The notes under the pieces were generated by a model. It worked only from the letters and a program-made list of their open reading frames with translations, searched no databases and was not told where the DNA came from. A program made the position numbers and the translations under genes. Of a stretch of 64,000 nt of DNA, positions 13,301 through 23,421 are shown piece after piece. Position 1 is the stretch's first letter, and the number at the start of each line of letters is the position of its first letter. Source of the DNA: Candidula unifasciata. Taxonomy: Eukaryota; Mollusca; Gastropoda; Stylommatophora; Geomitridae. The DNA is taken from assembly GCA_905116865.2 (NCBI GenBank), contig CAJHNH020007556.1:247501-311500 (forward strand), written 5' to 3'.

Positions 13301-16300
13301 ACATTACCAGATTACCAGATTATCAGATTTGACATATCTTGTTATTCCTTTATTTAAACATAGATCAACATTCAGTAAACAATATTAAACCAATAAAAAG
13401 TATGTGGTTTAGGTGTTGCGAACGCGCGTCGTAAATACCGAGGTACCGGGTTCGAACCCAGCTGCGTACTGTTTGTCTCACGTTGGTTTCTACAGTGGTA
13501 CCGAGAGCTGACCGTTCAATTCGCCTAGAAAAACCACAACAGCCACACACACACAAATGCTAGAGTTGGTTCTGCAACGTCGTGTAAAGGATAAACAACA
13601 AATTAGTAAACCTTTATATTCCATAAGATATTCTAGTCCCCATTTGAGGTTAGGAGGATTTTGAATACGTGTAAATTCTTTATAATCATCAATCACTCTG
13701 GTGGCAATTGAACACATGATCATCAAGCTGACATTGGTCATTTGCACGATTTTATGTTAACTGAAATTCTATATTTTTTAATATATGTAATTGTACAGCT
13801 ACAAAAATTAAATAGGATAACACGCTAAACTAGGTGGGGAATATTCTCTGCTTTCACACATTGCCACAGAGGGCAAATGATCAAAGAGAAACAAGGACGC
13901 TTTTCCTGAATATTATTTGATACTAAACTATAAATAAAAAACACTGTTGTATCATTGATATAATATAGGATGAACTCAGAAATCAGACAGATGCCAATCT
14001 GAACAAGGGGATCAGTTTCTATTATAGAAACGATATTTCCAAGCAGTTCGTTGACAGTGTCCAGAAAAGGGTATGTATTTTGCTTGTCTTAGCCATCAGT
14101 CCAGTTTTTGCATTTCTTTTCTCTTGCTGGGTATATGAATAGGTATCTGTGTGTGCGACAGATATAAGTATGTGTGTGTGTGTGTGGGGGGGGGAGGGGG
14201 TTGTATATTTGTGTGCATGTTTTCGTTCTTTATTTCATCTTAATTACATGACAGCGTTATGTTAAGAAGTATGCTGCAAGTACTAAGTTGTTTCTTACAG
14301 TTTTGGTTTGGTCAGAAGGAACAGTTTGTCCTCAGATCAAGCCAGAAAGTTGTTAAGATATTTATCAAGTACACAGTTTATTACTAATAATTCTTCGGCC
14401 AGCCCGCTACTCTTATGGATATCGTTATTTGTCTATAGTTTTGATACATTTCTAGCTTTAAGTTTTCCCTTAGTTTAGCATTTGTTCCTAGATGTTAGCA
14501 CAGTTTTTGTTGTTGTTATTGTTGTCTAGACTGTACGTCTGTGTACTTTCTGTCTTCTCTCCGCTGTGTTTCCCTCTGTAATCTGTGACAGGAGACTAGG
14601 ACACCTAAAGAGAAATCCATGTGTTCCAGAAGACATCCTTCACAAAATCAGACAACATACTACCTTACGCTTTCCTTAAGCAGAACTAAAATGGCATGAG
14701 ATAAGATGTGATGGCAATCTGACTTTCATGGGAATCGAAATTAAGAACTGTCCCGCGTCAGCCTTACTTTGTCGTCTTGGCTCCACGTGATAGAATTATA
14801 TATGTTTGGGCACTGTTTTAGGTATGATAGGGTTGCAGCAGAAACATGATGAAGAGTGTGACCACGGTGAAGGTGTGTAACAGTCTATATCTTGCCTTGC
14901 CCTATGCTCTTCGAGTGCATTGTGGATAGTCAGCTATTTACTGTTGACGTAATATGGATTCTGACTCGTGTTCATTTGTCCCGGGTACTGTAAGTAATGT
15001 TTTTCCACCATCATATTTACTGACTAAAATTCACGATCATAGATGGGACTGAAATGTACTCCACAGTTCCGTTGTTGTGGTTCTGACGAGGCTAGGAGAG
15101 ACTACAAGGGTCGTGTGCCTGAAACATGTGAACCAAATACTTACTCAAGGGTATGTATATTATACAATGATTAGATGTTTATTACCAATATGACACGGTC
15201 ATAATATCAACCAGAATACATACATACGTTTGCGTAAGCCAACTGAGAAATGTGAATTTCCAACCATGGTCAGACTACAAGAACAACATGTTAAAGGGGG
15301 TGTCGCTAAACAAGAACACGAAGCGGGTAGTCAAAGAAAAAGAATAAACCAACACAGAACTGGTGTCGTTAGCCACTACACGCTGCGGGATTTACTGGGG
15401 AGGGGATCCGAGCACTTATAGACTGAGTGGTTTGACGAGCAATGAGGATAATCTGTCGACTAACTAACATAACTAACATACATCTCGATTACATCCTTTT
15501 ATTCCCTTTTTTCTACTCTTTATCCCATACGGGAGTCCCGGGAAGTAGAGGCGGCCGGCGTGATGCTGACCACATCACCCATCTTGTGCCGTTGGTCTAT
15601 AAAATATAGGTCTAGCCCTATACGCCTAATGGCGTGGAAAAGGGTCCTTTACTTTACTTTTTGTTATATCCCATACGGGAACAGAGACATTTATCAAACC
15701 GACGTCAAGAAACCCTTCTTGTACTTTTGTCACAATCATCCAGTTTCGTCCTTTTTATGATGACATTTTTTTGTTATTTGAAGCCCCACCCTGGCTTTTG
15801 CCAGGGGCCGCAATATAGGCAGGCCATAAAATGGCCAATTGTCTGAACGCGGTTTCTGGGACCTCTCCACGGTGATCCTCATCCACATGGTGGCACTTTA
15901 TGTCATCGGATGTTTGTCGCTTGTGTGATGTCCTGGTGGGGTAGAAAGTCAGTCAGTCAGTTCTTGTACTTATTCATCCCGGTGTCTGTTTTTCTTCTCC
16001 ATGTTTGAGGTCTCACTGCCTTGAGTTCTTAAATATCAGTGTTATAATATTTTATTTCGCTAACCACTACTGCCTCCCACACAGATAATAGAAAGACAAA
16101 AGCTGCATGTATAAGAGTTGAATGTGAGTAGAAAACGTGGCAGATTTTAAAAAAAAAACGGAAAGGAGATAATATACAGTCCGACAGACAAACGAAGTCT
16201 AACTGGAAAGAGAAGGTCAATCACTGAGAAAATGAAGGCGGGTGGTATCTGCAGCAGGAAATTTCAAGAGCTTGGAATGCTGAAGAAGAACTAGAATGAG

Positions 16301-19300
16301 GATGCGAAGGATTGGGGGGGGGGGGGGGGGGTGGAGGGGACTGAGGGGAGGAAAACAAAAAGAAAGAAGAATAAGCACTTGTGCCATCTTTTCCAGTTAT
16401 TGCGAATGTCATCACAAAATAAACTACTGGACGTAAATTTGCATAGAAAAACCACACAACAGCCAGGGGCTGTTGTGATTGGTTCTGCAACGTCCTGTAA
16501 AGGATACGCAACTAACTATCACAAAATGAGACTGGGGACATTTCTGCCATACATTACTACACACAAGAAGACTTGTTAATCAACATAGAACTGGTACTAT
16601 TAGCCATCGGACGTTGGAATTCATACTGAGGGGAGGATCTGAGCACCCATGGACATGTCAGGGGTGCAATGATGATAACCCAACTAACTAACTAAGTAAC
16701 TAACTAACTAATTACTTGCTTCATTTATGTAATTGTTACTGTAGTATGCACCTGACGAGATACAGCGAAATATGCCAGGCAATAAATTATGCAATCTATT
16801 GTTTGTGTCTTCTTTGTTCAAATTTACAACGGGGAAACAGTGTTTTAACTAATTACTACCAGATATCCTCATATCGGTTCTGGAGCTCTCCTGTGGAGAG
16901 GGGTGGAGCGTGGATAGGGGGACCAATGCCCTCCCAGCAAAAATGTCGTAAGCGGGGACTACTTTGGGGTGTTTCCTCCAAACTTGGAATGCATCTGCCT
17001 GAGAGGCGAAAAACAAACTATCTGCACCCAGATAGGCCAGATCTGTAAAACGGGCGAGGGCGCAAAACTAAAGTTCCGCATAAAACTTATGTTTAAAAAA
17101 ATGAGGACGAACAACCATAACTTTCCGCCAGAGTTTACAGCCGGTGAACGCTAATTAGAAGTGGAGGAGGAGAAGAAGAAGAAGAAGAAGGAAGAAGAAG
17201 AAGAAGAAGAAGAAGAAGAAGAAGAAGAAGAAGAAGAAGAAGAAGAAGAAGAAGAAGAAGAAGAAGAAGAAGAAGAAGAAGAAGAAGAAGAAGAAGAAGA
17301 AGAAGAAGAAGAAGAAGAAGAAGAAGAAGAAGAAAAAGAAGAAGAAGGAGAATAATAAGAAGAAGAAGATGAAGAAGAAGGAGGAGGAAGAGGAGGGGGT
17401 AAAGGCGACAGCACAATATTGCTACCAAAGATCGGAGAAGGTAAAAACAACACAAGATGGCTACCAAAGATTTGGGAAAGTGGATAGTCAGCTACTGGGT
17501 GCAGGGAATCAAGAAACTTAAGATGAATCTTTCTTGACATTATTTTAAAATGCTAATTTATTTCTGCCTTTCAATGTACCACCATTAGGGTTGCAACTAC
17601 TACTACTTTTGGTACATTGCAAATGAGGTCAAAGAATTTCTCAAGAAGCGCTACACAGTCATCGGTGCCCTTTCTATTGGTGTAGCCTTGTGTATGGTAA
17701 GGAGAAAACTAGTATATAATTATGATACACGGTACTATTTGTTTGGTTTTCCCTCCTTTTTCGTTATCTCTACTAATGTTTATCAGATCAGAATTCAAAT
17801 TCAAATTCTCTTTCGTTGACCACTTTCAGCTAGGTCCGCTCACATTTCTGCTCACTTTTCTTTAAGCTATATTTGTGGTGACGTTTTCTGGTCTCGATCT
17901 CATTTGGTTTTGGATTGTGTTCATATCAGATCAGAAGGCCACAGATCTTTATAAAGGCTGTGTTGCGACACACGTCATTAGCGGATTTATACAGCTTTGT
18001 TTCTGCCGGAATATTAACTGTGTCAGAATTGGGTTATCCCTTCGCTTGTAGAGAACTGTTCGTTTTAAAACCATATACAAGGTTGCTTGAAAAAAATTGT
18101 TTTTTTCTGTTAAGTCACCACATCACGCGAGATTTAGGCACATCCCTTTGTATGGAGGCAGGGTAGTTAGGGTGGAGGTGGAGTAGTAGTCGCTATTCAT
18201 TTAACACTAGCCCTAACCCTAATATCCCTTTGCTATGAGATTAACCTAAATCTCGCGTGATGTGATGACAACCGAAAAGAACCGACAAAATTCCCGGATT
18301 TCGTGTACTGTGTAGAAATAAGTAACAATGCAATTATTTTCACAATAACTCTTTCAAAAGAAATTTCTTCCACAACTCCACCCTTTCGCCAACGTACATA
18401 CAGTTGTTGGAAACATTTCACTTCTTTCAGCTGTTTTGTTGTATTGGCGGATAACATCCTCAGCATCATTGAGGCGGTGTCTTTTCAGTGTTGATTTTTA
18501 GGTGAGGGAACAAGAAACAAAATCAGCCAGTGCCAGGTCGAGAAAATATTAAGGATGTTCCAGTGCAGTCACGTTATGCGTAGAGAGATACTACTTAACA
18601 TCGGTAAAGATGGATGTGATGGCGTATTTCACGCAGCAGAAACCAACTGTTTAATATTGAATTACCAATCGACATCACAGCTCTCGGGACACTCCCGTAA
18701 GCGCTCAGTCCCCCATTTTCAGCAGCAAGCGACGAATTAAAATTCCGACGGTACCAGTAACTTTCTGATTGTATATTCGTCTCGCCTTTCCCCTGAGTGT
18801 TGAGCTTCGGCCAGATCCCCTTGTAACTCCTCGCAGTGCCTTCTCCTCAGACCGTAATGATCTATATGTGCTCGGCTAACTCGCTCCCAAAGGGCCCTCA
18901 CGACATCCAGCTTGTCATACATCAGTTCACCACCAAGTGGTGCAGAACCAGCCGGTCTATATGCCTGCTCAATTCCCAACACACCGGAATAACGTGAAGA
19001 AAACATTCAAAAAATGCTAACTTGCCGGGACCTTTAGAGTGATGCTTGCAACCAAATGTTTGCTCTCCATTTTTCATAGCATTTCCTTCTTATAGTGTTT
19101 CTTAGGAAACGAAAGATATCGTCGTACATCTCCTAGTTATAACTTTGCCTATGCTCTTATCCACAAATATTTCTGTGTCCGTTGAGATAAGGGTGCTTTC
19201 TATTCATACGACTGACGTTTCGTCACAGGGTCATACAAGAAACACCACCTCTCGTATTCTGTGATAGTGTTGCCGATAAAATTGCTGTCTAAGCCAGTCA

Positions 19301-22300
19301 CAGTGATTAGGTTTCCCGCCTGTTTATTCTTCGCAATCAAAACACATAATTTGACATCTTCGCTTTGCTCAACAAATTATTTCGTCAAACTCCGACGATG
19401 AAACTCTCTCACAGGACATAAACTTCTGTCATTTGTGTTCCAGAGGTTTGAGGTTTTAACAACGGATCAACATCTTGGCATACGGGTGTAACCCGTAAGG
19501 GCTCCGTTATTTTTCTAACTCAATTCAGAGTCCGAAGATGCTCAGCACAGTGCACAGGCTCTGTAGCACCGGCGAGGATCCTGAAATACTACGGGTATAT
19601 TTTAAACTCTAAATATTGCCCAAGCAGCGCCGTTAGGTTACTCTTTTCAATTTGCAACTGCCAAGAGATTTTTTTACGTGCGAAATAATACACACGGGTG
19701 TCCGATCTCACTACCCAGTGACCAAGGGAAATTACTAAAAGTCCAAGTCCACGTTAAAAAAATCCCAACCGTTACCGGGGATTGAACCCAGAACCTCTAG
19801 CACTCGATGCGGACACCATGTCTCAAGACCATGCAGCTCCCTCTTTTTGTGTTCCAGAATAAATGTGAAGTTCACGACTGCCATGTCCATTTGTCGATGT
19901 CATTATCAACTACTCTCTGTGTGGGTTCCGAGGCCCTATTGTAGGGAAGAGACAACTGAAATACTTCGGCCACATTTGAATGAAAGCACATATTTGAAAA
20001 TCACATTGGAGGGAAAAGTCAAAGGCAAGAAAGCAAGAGTTGGGCAACGACACGAGTGGGAGGACAACATCAAAAGATGAATGGGCAGTTGTCTGAGAGA
20101 GTGTTCAACTAGGATAAGAGACAGAGCGTGTTGGAGATCCATTGCAGCCAACCTTCAATGTGGAAGACGGCACCTGATTGATTGATTATAGGGAAAACAA
20201 GACTAGACTCACTGCCTCCCCAACAAACATGACGTAAGAGTCGACTGAATTTGAGTTTACTTTGAAGTCGGAGTGCATCTGCCTGATAGGCAAGGAACCA
20301 ACAGTCTGCACATAAATAAGTCAGATATGTAAAATTGATGTGCAGGCAACACTCAAGTTCTGGAACAAGTCCAAAGTCCAGAAGTGGATGAACAACCAGA
20401 ACTTTACGCCGGAGTTTACAGCCGGCGAACGCGAAGAAGAAAGAGAAGAAGAAGTCTGTCAACTTATAAAACTATGAATCTTCATGTTAAATTTCTAATT
20501 CAAACAGGAGTTGGCTATTCTAGAAACTTTTTGAAGCTTTCTCAATTATACTTAGGACACTTTAAGAAATGGCTCTAGGAGAAAACTTGCCTGCCAGAAC
20601 AGTAGCCTGGTTTAAATTTCCAAAAGTGGCTAGCTTTTCCCCGCTTTGGGGTGGACTCAGCTTCATTAAAGTGTAAAAGAAAAGTGAAGGACATAGTGAT
20701 GCATCGGGCATATAACGTTACAGACGTATTTCTGTAGAACAATTAATTATGAAAGTTTGATTTTCGGCCAGATCCTATAGCCACTTCTGGTTACGCCAAT
20801 CTCTCTAGACGGTAACGATCTATTTTAAAGTTGTGCGCCTTACAGGTGTTTACTTATCTGCTCGTATCGTTTCATCATCAGCGGTGCACAACCAGGCAAT
20901 CTGTATTTCTGTTCGTTTCCCAGCACACCGGCATCACTTAGAGAACAGATTCAAAGGGTGCTCACTAGCTATGATTGGTTATAGTAACGATGAGCGGCCC
21001 AAATAATGCGTAATTGAACTTTCATTTATGCTTGCTAACCTTTCACAGGCGCTAGTCTAAGCTAGAGGGGAGTCACGTTGTGTTCTGTTATGTATGTATT
21101 TGGCATCCTGTGATCGGCCAGGAACACGGTTTTTTTTTTTTTCTTTCTCTCTCATGGTCTGGGTGACATTGCCTATATTCTAGCCTTCTCAGACTTCAAG
21201 TACGACATTAATTTACTTCAGGTGTAACCTCAGGACGTAGGCTGCAGTATCTCGTGGCACGTAGGCTGTGTGGTGGGGTGTGCCGAGTTGATTAGGGCCA
21301 GTTCTAGATCTTCTGGGGTGGTTTAAAGCGGTCACATCACGTAATATAGAGCACGCGTCATCGTCGGTGACAGCATCCTAGACAATACAACCTGACACCC
21401 CTCTAACTTAGACTAGCGCGTGTGAATGCTCAGCAAACATGAATCAACGACCAGTACGCCCTATCTGGGCCGGAAATCGTTACTAGAACCCCACGAGGTT
21501 AAAGTAACTTTAGTATCCCCCACGCCCGCCCATATACACACTAGCTCGCTTCTGATTGGTAGTTCCTGAACCTGTACCTTTGGCACAAGGTTACGGGGGT
21601 GTTCCGCAGTACCGTTGATATCGCGTGTTGTATATTTCAGCAAGCCAGCGCTTTCAACACTCCAAAAACATGGAGAAACTGGCTCTAACACAACCCCCCT
21701 AGAGAGTGCTGCAACCTTTTTCACAGGCATTCTCTTTCTCGGAATGAAAACGTAAATGCAAGACAACGCAGAAAGCAAACAACAGAGCGGGACACATCAG
21801 TGACCTTCATGAAAGTCGACCAGCCCAACAAACTTGTGAATAGGAAGTGACCTACTTTGTGTGCGGAGATTTACGTGAACCTAACTCCCCACGATCTACA
21901 AAGCATCACATGCTAGGCGTCTAAAAGAGGTTAAATAATAACGGTATTTGACCTTAGAAATTAACGAAACAAATGAGATGGCCGGTTTATGTAATACCCA
22001 CGTTATGAGTTCTCAAAATAATACTATACTAATATACTTTTATTATATTACGATATAATAATATACTTTTCGTTCGGTTTTATATCTTTTCTTGAGCTCT
22101 CAAAAGCACGCCATGCTATACCAATGTGATGAGATGATAGATTTAAGTTGTTGAATTACATGTGTTTGCCGTCTTCACGCTGAAGGTTGGCCACTGGATC
22201 AGGGGTATCAATACTGGATCCCCCCCCCCCCCCACCCCTGTGTTTTTATTTGACGCTCTGGGTTCAGATTTTGGAATCTTGATTTTTTTTTTTTTTTGTT

Positions 22301-23421
22301 TTAATCTATTTTTTTAAAAAGTGAGTAAATGTTTTGTTTTGTAACTATAAAATGTGTACTCTTTATCATTCTTGAGGTTTTGTTGTGTGTGTTCTTTGCT
22401 GTGTTTTCAGCTTAGATTGGGTTTCGATAAAAAGTCCAGTGGCAGCCATGTACTGTACACCACCTGCTATCATTGAATACAACACAGTGGGGCTAACGTT
22501 ATTTAGTATTCAGACTCTCGTATTATTGCCCGAAGACCATGAAAGGAAATGAAACCAAACTAAAAGTATATCAGCGAGCTTTATAATATTTAAAAAAAAA
22601 ACTTGAACGTTGCAGCTATGGAGCCTTCTTCAGCACATTCACAGATTAGACAATACTACACAAACACACAATATCACTTATCTTTGTGTCTTGTGGCAGC
22701 CAGGTCGATGTCAAGACAATAGTCTGGCGAGGCACATGGGGCAAAACATTACACCCGTAATGGTAAACAACAGAGCACAGAACAGACGAATGTGACAGGC
22801 ACAAACAGATTTAAGCAATTCTAGGTGTGCGGGACACACTAGGTTTGTGAAATTAATTAACTGCTGTGAAGCTATAAAACTTTCAGGGAAAAACTGAACG
22901 AAAAGTATATCAGCAAGCTTCACAATACCACAAACACGAACAAAACTTGAACGTTGCAGCTATGGAGCCTTCTTCAGCACATTCACAGATTAGACAATAC
23001 TACACAAACACACAATATCACTAATCTTCGTATCTCGTGGCAGCCAGGTCGATGTCAAGACAATAGTCTGGCGAGGCACATACCACAGAGCAAAAAATTA
23101 CACCCATAATGGTAAACAGTAGAGCAAACTATAGACGAGTGTGACAGGCACGAAAGCGGGTGTGTGTCTGTGTGAGTGTTTTTCAAATTAAACGTCTGTC
23201 ACAAAAATCAAACATTTATATTTAAGGATCCAGAAATTTTTTTAACAGCCCATTTAGCTAGTTTCTTCATCTTGTCAATGTCATAATTATATTATTAATA
23301 AACTGTACTGCATATCTCTATTAAAAGAATGTCATGTCTCTTTCTGCAGGTTTTGGGTATTGCCTGCAGTATTCTTCTGTGCATCCTCATTAGACGAGAC
23401 ACAAGACTGGTGGTAACCTGA
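1316..23421 (+). CDS. Tetraspanin, complete, 8 coding exons (262 aa)
   Basis: Coding exons are 1316-1375, 7932-8050, 9252-9381, 13071-13160, 13969-14070, 15043-15150, 17589-17696 and 23350-23421. All introns are GT-AG and the phases join into one 262-residue frame ending in TGA. The protein has the tetraspanin plan: a short cytoplasmic start (MGQIVGCVKY), TM1 at about residues 10-33, a small loop to about 67, TM2 (about 68-91), TM3 (about 104-124), a large extracellular loop (about 125-223), TM4 (about 226-252) and a short basic tail. The loop carries Cys-Cys-Gly at 178-180, C196 in PETC and C205 in GC, which are the hallmark disulfide cysteines. N138-Q-T is a glycosylation sequon in the same loop. 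C90-C91-G92 at the end of TM2 and other juxtamembrane cysteines are likely palmitoylation sites. Tetraspanins organise membrane microdomains with integrins and other partners. The exact paralogue cannot be named. Odd point: C172 is a fifth loop cysteine before the CCG. Confidence 0.93.
1672..1880 (+). repeat. Family C repeat, copy 2
   Basis: Same body as the copy at 840-1062 with about 10-15% differences by eye. It ends in (CAGT)n after GGGGTAGAAAGT. Confidence 0.8.
1945..2220 (+). mobile_element. LINE 3' end (RNase H family D), fragment
   Basis: It translates to a degraded version of the tail seen intact at 48840-49062: HYGLRRMALRG, then the RRSTLRGR-type segment, then a peptide ending ...ECCDVDSILTSTF. 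Frames are broken. It lies in tetraspanin intron 1. Confidence 0.7.
2221..3289. other. Intron 1 sequence, nothing recognised
   Basis: Mixed sequence with no long open frame, no inverted ends and no match to other repeats in the window. Confidence 0.4.
3290..3487 (-). repeat. tRNA-derived SINE, family F, decayed copy
   Basis: On the - strand it starts with a tRNA-like head (GAACCGCGATGGCGTAGCGA, a B-box region) and continues with the body shared with 8815-9022 (GGTCGAC/CCTGGGAG and GGCCGACGTGATG-type motifs). Confidence 0.6.
3765..5462. repeat. 18-bp satellite, about 94 units, with higher-order blocks
   Basis: Tandem units of ACACAACGTTTCTGGCMT, each with an AACGTT palindrome. Variants CGTGTC, CACCGTTTC and ACAGTGTCTGGCCT (14 bp) recur in the same order three times (about 4399-4465, 4553-4620 and 5172-5240), so blocks were amplified as well as single units. 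As 18 is a multiple of three, long open frames arise on both strands and are not evidence of a gene. The array lies in tetraspanin intron 1. Confidence 0.97.
5690..6000. repeat. About 32-bp tandem repeat
   Basis: Imperfect units of the form CACCTATAGACATTCGTACC followed by TACAAACATTTG, about 8-9 copies, decaying at the left side. Confidence 0.85.
6005..6174. mobile_element. hAT-like MITE, 170 bp
   Basis: The ends are inverted: CAGTGATGTAG at the left and CTACACCACTG at the right (10 of 11 matching). The CAGTGGTGTAG-type terminus is common among hAT MITEs. No clear 8-bp target duplication was seen. Confidence 0.6.
6175..7255. other. Intron 1 sequence with short GTAC-rich microsatellite
   Basis: A GTACGTAC/GTGT-rich stretch at 6186-6245 is followed by unique AT-rich sequence. 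No gene or repeat was recognised. Confidence 0.4.
7256..7525 (-). mobile_element. LINE RNase H fragment (family D)
   Basis: The - strand reads FRDEQADKLVGSAQLGGILIHDKADVVKALW, homologous to GNKQADRLAGSAPLGGKLMYDKSDIVRALW at 48723-48816. This is the end of an RNase H domain (GNxxAD motif) from a LINE polyprotein, with frame breaks. Confidence 0.7.
7932..8050 (+). CDS. Tetraspanin exon 2
   Basis: Acceptor TTTTTAG at 7931; donor gtgagt at 8051 (exon ends in phase 2). It encodes the end of TM1 (LLGCALLSVGIWMKV) and most of the small extracellular loop. Confidence 0.92.
8815..9022 (-). repeat. tRNA-derived SINE, family F
   Basis: The - strand begins GAGCCACCGTGGTGTATCGG, followed by a B box (GTGGGTTCAAATCTGC), a textbook tRNA-like head. 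The body then matches 3290-3487 and ends near 8815. It lies in tetraspanin intron 2. Confidence 0.8.
9252..9381 (+). CDS. Tetraspanin exon 3 (TM2)
   Basis: Acceptor TTCTTCCAG; donor gtaagt at 9382. It encodes TM2 followed by the conserved GCCGAVREN turn that joins TM2 to TM3. Confidence 0.94.
9604..9996 (-). repeat. tRNA-derived SINE, family A, copy 1
   Basis: On the - strand: a head GCTGCATGGTCTCGAGGC, a B box (GGGTTCAATCCCCGG), then a about 330-bp body ending near the phrase GATCAACGTTATGGCAC. Other copies are at 19450-19840, 44620-45022 and 47108-47456. Confidence 0.88.
10630..10880 (-). repeat. Family B interspersed repeat
   Basis: It shares CACCGGTTGCAAACTC, TCTCAGGCAGATGCACT and the TTACGACATG block with the copies at 12425, 16880, 20190, 32190, 45060 and 46070. 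In the family orientation (- here) the 3' end is a GAAGAA tail. Confidence 0.8.
11050..12130. other. Intron 3 sequence, nothing recognised
   Basis: AT-rich sequence without a supported gene. A short overlapping pair of open frames at 11127-11372 has no recognisable product. Confidence 0.35.
12133..12422. repeat. (GAA)n microsatellite, about 290 bp
   Basis: Nearly pure GAA at the left, increasingly interrupted to the right. It abuts the short TTC tail of the family B element at 12425, giving a GAA/TTC junction. Confidence 0.95.
12425..12716 (-). repeat. Family B repeat
   Basis: It starts TTCTTCTTCTTTGCGTTCACCGG and contains GGTTTAGTTGTTC-type, CTCTCAGGCAGATGCACT and TTACGACATGC blocks shared by the family. 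The tail is at the left, so it is oriented - and touches the GAA tract. Confidence 0.82.
13071..13160 (+). CDS. Tetraspanin exon 4 (TM3)
   Basis: Acceptor TTGTTCTTAG; donor gtaagt at 13161; exactly 30 codons. It encodes the hydrophobic TM3 and the first residues of the large extracellular loop. Confidence 0.92.
13400..13600 (+). repeat. tRNA-like SINE head and LINE-tail fragment (family E)
   Basis: An A-box-like TGGTTTAGGTG and a good B box (GGGTTCGAACCC, near 13447-13458) suggest a tRNA-derived head. From about 13490 the sequence matches the family E tail also at 16430 (CACAACAGCCA, GGTTCTGCAACGTC). A functional tRNA is unlikely because the T stem does not pair properly. Confidence 0.5.
13969..14070 (+). 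CDS. Tetraspanin exon 5 (large loop)
   Basis: Acceptor AATATAG; donor gtatgt at 14071; 34 codons in phase 0. It encodes the helical A/B part of the loop and contains the N-Q-T sequon. Confidence 0.88.
15043..15150 (+). CDS. Tetraspanin exon 6 (CCG motif)
   Basis: Acceptor GATCATAG; donor gtatgt at 15151; 36 codons. It contains the diagnostic RCCGS motif and VPETC. Confidence 0.95.
15230..15480 (+). mobile_element. LINE tail fragment, family E
   Basis: It matches 16560-16715 and 53760-53905 (an ACTGGTGTCGTTAGCCACTA-like block, then GGGGAGGATCTGAGCACTTAT-like, then AATGAGGATAA) and ends in a CTAACTAACATAACTAAC tail. Confidence 0.65.
15500..15665 (+). repeat. Possible family F SINE body fragment
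   Basis: It contains GGCGGCCGGCGTGATGCTGA and CCCGGGAAGTAGAGG, the complement of the body motifs in the copies at 3290 and 8815. No tRNA-like head is present. Confidence 0.4.
15765..15962 (+). repeat. Family C repeat, copy 3
   Basis: It is very close to the copy at 1672-1880 and ends in the same GGGGTAGAAAGT plus (CAGT)n tail. Confidence 0.85.
16430..16718 (+). mobile_element. LINE tail, family E, with TAAC repeat tail
   Basis: It contains GGTTCTGCAACGTCCTGTAA and the GGGGAGGATCTGAGCACCC block shared with other copies, and ends in (CTAA)n at 16683-16715. It is probably the 3' end of an RNase H LINE related to that at 39735-40275. Confidence 0.65.
16880..17160 (+). repeat. Family B repeat followed by its GAA tail
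   Basis: It contains GCATCTGCCTGAGAGGC, ATCTGTAAAACGGGCG and TTTACAGCCGGTGAACGC, as in the other copies. The family's AAGAAG tail continues without a break into the long GAA tract at 17161. Confidence 0.85.
17161..17398. repeat. (GAA)n microsatellite, about 230 bp
   Basis: About 60 nearly pure GAA triplets, then GGA/AGG variants. It appears to be the expanded 3' tail of the preceding family B element. It lies in tetraspanin intron 6, about 190 bp before exon 7. Confidence 0.95.
17589..17696 (+). CDS. Tetraspanin exon 7 (end of loop, TM4 start)
   Basis: Acceptor CCATTAG; donor gtaagg at 17697; 36 codons. It starts with Gly-Cys (the last loop cysteine) and runs into TM4. Confidence 0.93.
18113..18275. 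mobile_element. MITE with 18-bp perfect inverted core
   Basis: CACATCACGCGAGATTTA at 18118-18135 is repeated inverted at 18247-18264, with partial extension on both sides. The interior is about 110 bp and non-coding. The family is unknown. Confidence 0.65.
18735..19010 (-). mobile_element. LINE RNase H/3' end fragment (family D)
   Basis: The - strand reads NEQAYRPAGSAPLGGELMYD, then DKLDVVRALWERVSRAHIDH, then YGLRRRHCEEL, a decayed copy of the protein end at 48723-49062. The A-Y in place of A-D shows loss of an RNase H residue. Confidence 0.75.
19450..19840 (-). repeat. tRNA-derived SINE, family A, copy 2
   Basis: Same arrangement as 9604-9996, with the B box at its right end (GGGGATTGAACCC on the + strand) and a head ending at CATGCAGCT. 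Confidence 0.88.
20190..20445 (+). repeat. Family B repeat
   Basis: It contains GCATCTGCCTGATAGGCAAG, TCTGGAACAAGTCC and TTTACAGCCGGCGAACGC, and ends in GAAGAAGAA. Confidence 0.85.
20755..20960 (-). mobile_element. LINE RNase H fragment (family D), heavily decayed
   Basis: The - strand gives a GVLGNEQKYRLPGCAPL-like peptide, recognisable against the copy at 48715-48760. Confidence 0.5.
21049..21419. mobile_element. TIR element, 371 bp
   Basis: The left end GCGCTAGTCTAAGCTAGAGG is mirrored at the right end with one mismatch in the first 22 bp, and more loosely to about 36 bp. The interior has no coding capacity, so it is probably a MITE. No clear target duplication was found. Confidence 0.65.
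21420..22590. other. Intron 7 sequence, nothing recognised
   Basis: Unique-looking sequence with a TATTATA-rich patch near 22020-22080 and a C tract at 22220-22233. Confidence 0.35.
22598..23150. repeat. Direct duplication of about 200 bp in intron 7
   Basis: 22598-22800 and 22945-23150 share long near-identical blocks (ACTTGAACGTTGCAGCTATG, GGCAGCCAGGTCGATGTCAA and others), about 345 bp apart. The origin is not recognised. Confidence 0.85.
23350..23421 (+). CDS. Tetraspanin exon 8 (TM4 end, stop)
   Basis: Acceptor TTTCTGCAG at 23349. It encodes the rest of TM4 and the tail RRDTRLVVT before the TGA at 23419-23421. Confidence 0.92.
   Translation, partial: VLGIACSILLCILIRRDTRLVVT

Larger units (their letters stand above)
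13601..15229. other. Introns 4-5 sequence, nothing recognised outside exons
   Basis: Apart from exons 5 and 6 only short GT- and G-rich tracts (14168-14200) are visible. Confidence 0.35.

Noticed and set aside
13405..13470. Functional tRNA gene
   Set aside because: The A- and B-box-like motifs are good but the acceptor and T stems do not pair. It fits a SINE head better.
17135..17540. Leu-, Ser- or Glu-rich open frames on both strands
   Set aside because: They are translations of a GAA/TTC tract and the end of a family B repeat.
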